In this document: piece by piece, positions 63,906 to 64,000 of the stretch | Position numbering within the stretch: position 1 is the stretch's first letter | Layout of the letters: every line of letters starts with the position of its first letter | The notes under the pieces: generated by a model | What the model saw: the letters and a program-made list of their open reading frames with translations, nothing else | Database searches by the model: none | Told to the model about the DNA's origin: nothing | Position numbers and translations under genes: made by a program | NCBI GenBank assembly: GCA_029339195.1 | Contig: JAPTJF010000237.1 | Location: 1 to 64,000, forward strand | Source of the DNA: Micractinium sp. NFX-FRZ | Taxonomy: Eukaryota; Chlorophyta; Trebouxiophyceae; Chlorellales; Chlorellaceae | Length of the DNA: 64,000 bases | Reading direction: 5' to 3'

Positions 63906-64000
63906 GTGCGGGGGGACGAGGGTGGTAGGAGGGGCGGGGGCAGGGCGTGACACAGCAGGCGGGAAGAAGGCATTTTTTTGTGAAGAGGAAAGCGAGTGCA

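Noticed and set aside
1..64000. tRNA or rRNA genes
   Set aside because: No tRNA-like cloverleaf with a TTCRANNC T-loop box or rRNA signature was noticed on either strand by eye; a tRNAscan-SE run would settle it.

Overview
This is a gene-dense nuclear segment from a green plant-lineage microbe, most likely a trebouxiophyte green alga of the Chlorella/Micractinium type. That placement is inference. It rests on the high GC content, about 100 short GT-AG introns, TGTAA polyadenylation motifs, Ala/Gln-rich CAG/GCN tracts, plastid transit peptides, and green-lineage genes such as a thylakoid-lumen D1-type C-terminal protease and a plastid ABC1 kinase. Gene models were built by hand. Exons were joined by splice signal, reading phase and family motifs, and every multi-exon model below closes in frame. 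I found no RNA gene, CRISPR array or intact transposon.

Layout: 1-5.5 kb holds MYND-finger gene 1 (+), a short unrecognised gene (-) and a split repeat. 5.5-15.6 kb holds two minus-strand plastid genes: a glycogen/starch-binding (AMPK-beta/CBM48) protein and a CtpA protease. 15.8-23.1 kb holds an F-box/leucine-rich protein and MYND gene 2 (+). 23.4-27.9 kb (-) is a secreted polysaccharide (chitin-type) deacetylase. 28.4-36.0 kb (-) is a very large URB2/NPA2 ribosome-biogenesis gene. 37.0-42.4 kb (+) holds a small two-helix membrane protein, a PUB-domain protein and an MPDU1-like PQ-loop protein. 42.8-50.4 kb (-) is a 19-exon ABC1-family atypical kinase. 50.8-53.3 kb (+) is an RBR ubiquitin ligase with a C-terminal CCCH finger. 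53.9-55.0 kb (-) encodes a small secreted cysteine-rich protein with two 8-Cys repeats. 57.2-59.3 kb (+) is MYND gene 3, 59.7-61.4 kb (+) a coiled-coil protein, and 61.9 kb to the window end (+) NAD(P)H-hydrate dehydratase, cut off by the window.

The genes do not form one pathway; the order looks like ordinary eukaryotic mixed housekeeping content. Some functional groupings are visible: plastid upkeep (CtpA, CBM48 protein, ABC1K), ubiquitin/p97 (F-box, PUB, RBR), and secretory or cell-surface functions (deacetylase, Cys-rich protein, MPDU1-like).

The most interesting signals are: (1) at least nine introns, plus one 5' flank, that carry a decayed second copy of the neighbouring exon edge and its splice site; (2) three dispersed MYND paralogues sharing an N-terminal RTPE/RTPD motif and one intron position inside the finger, in one of which the donor has become GC; (3) the exon-encoded 8-Cys repeat protein; (4) the RBR-CCCH fusion; (5) a 31-nt microexon that encodes the metal-binding HTxxH motif of the deacetylase.
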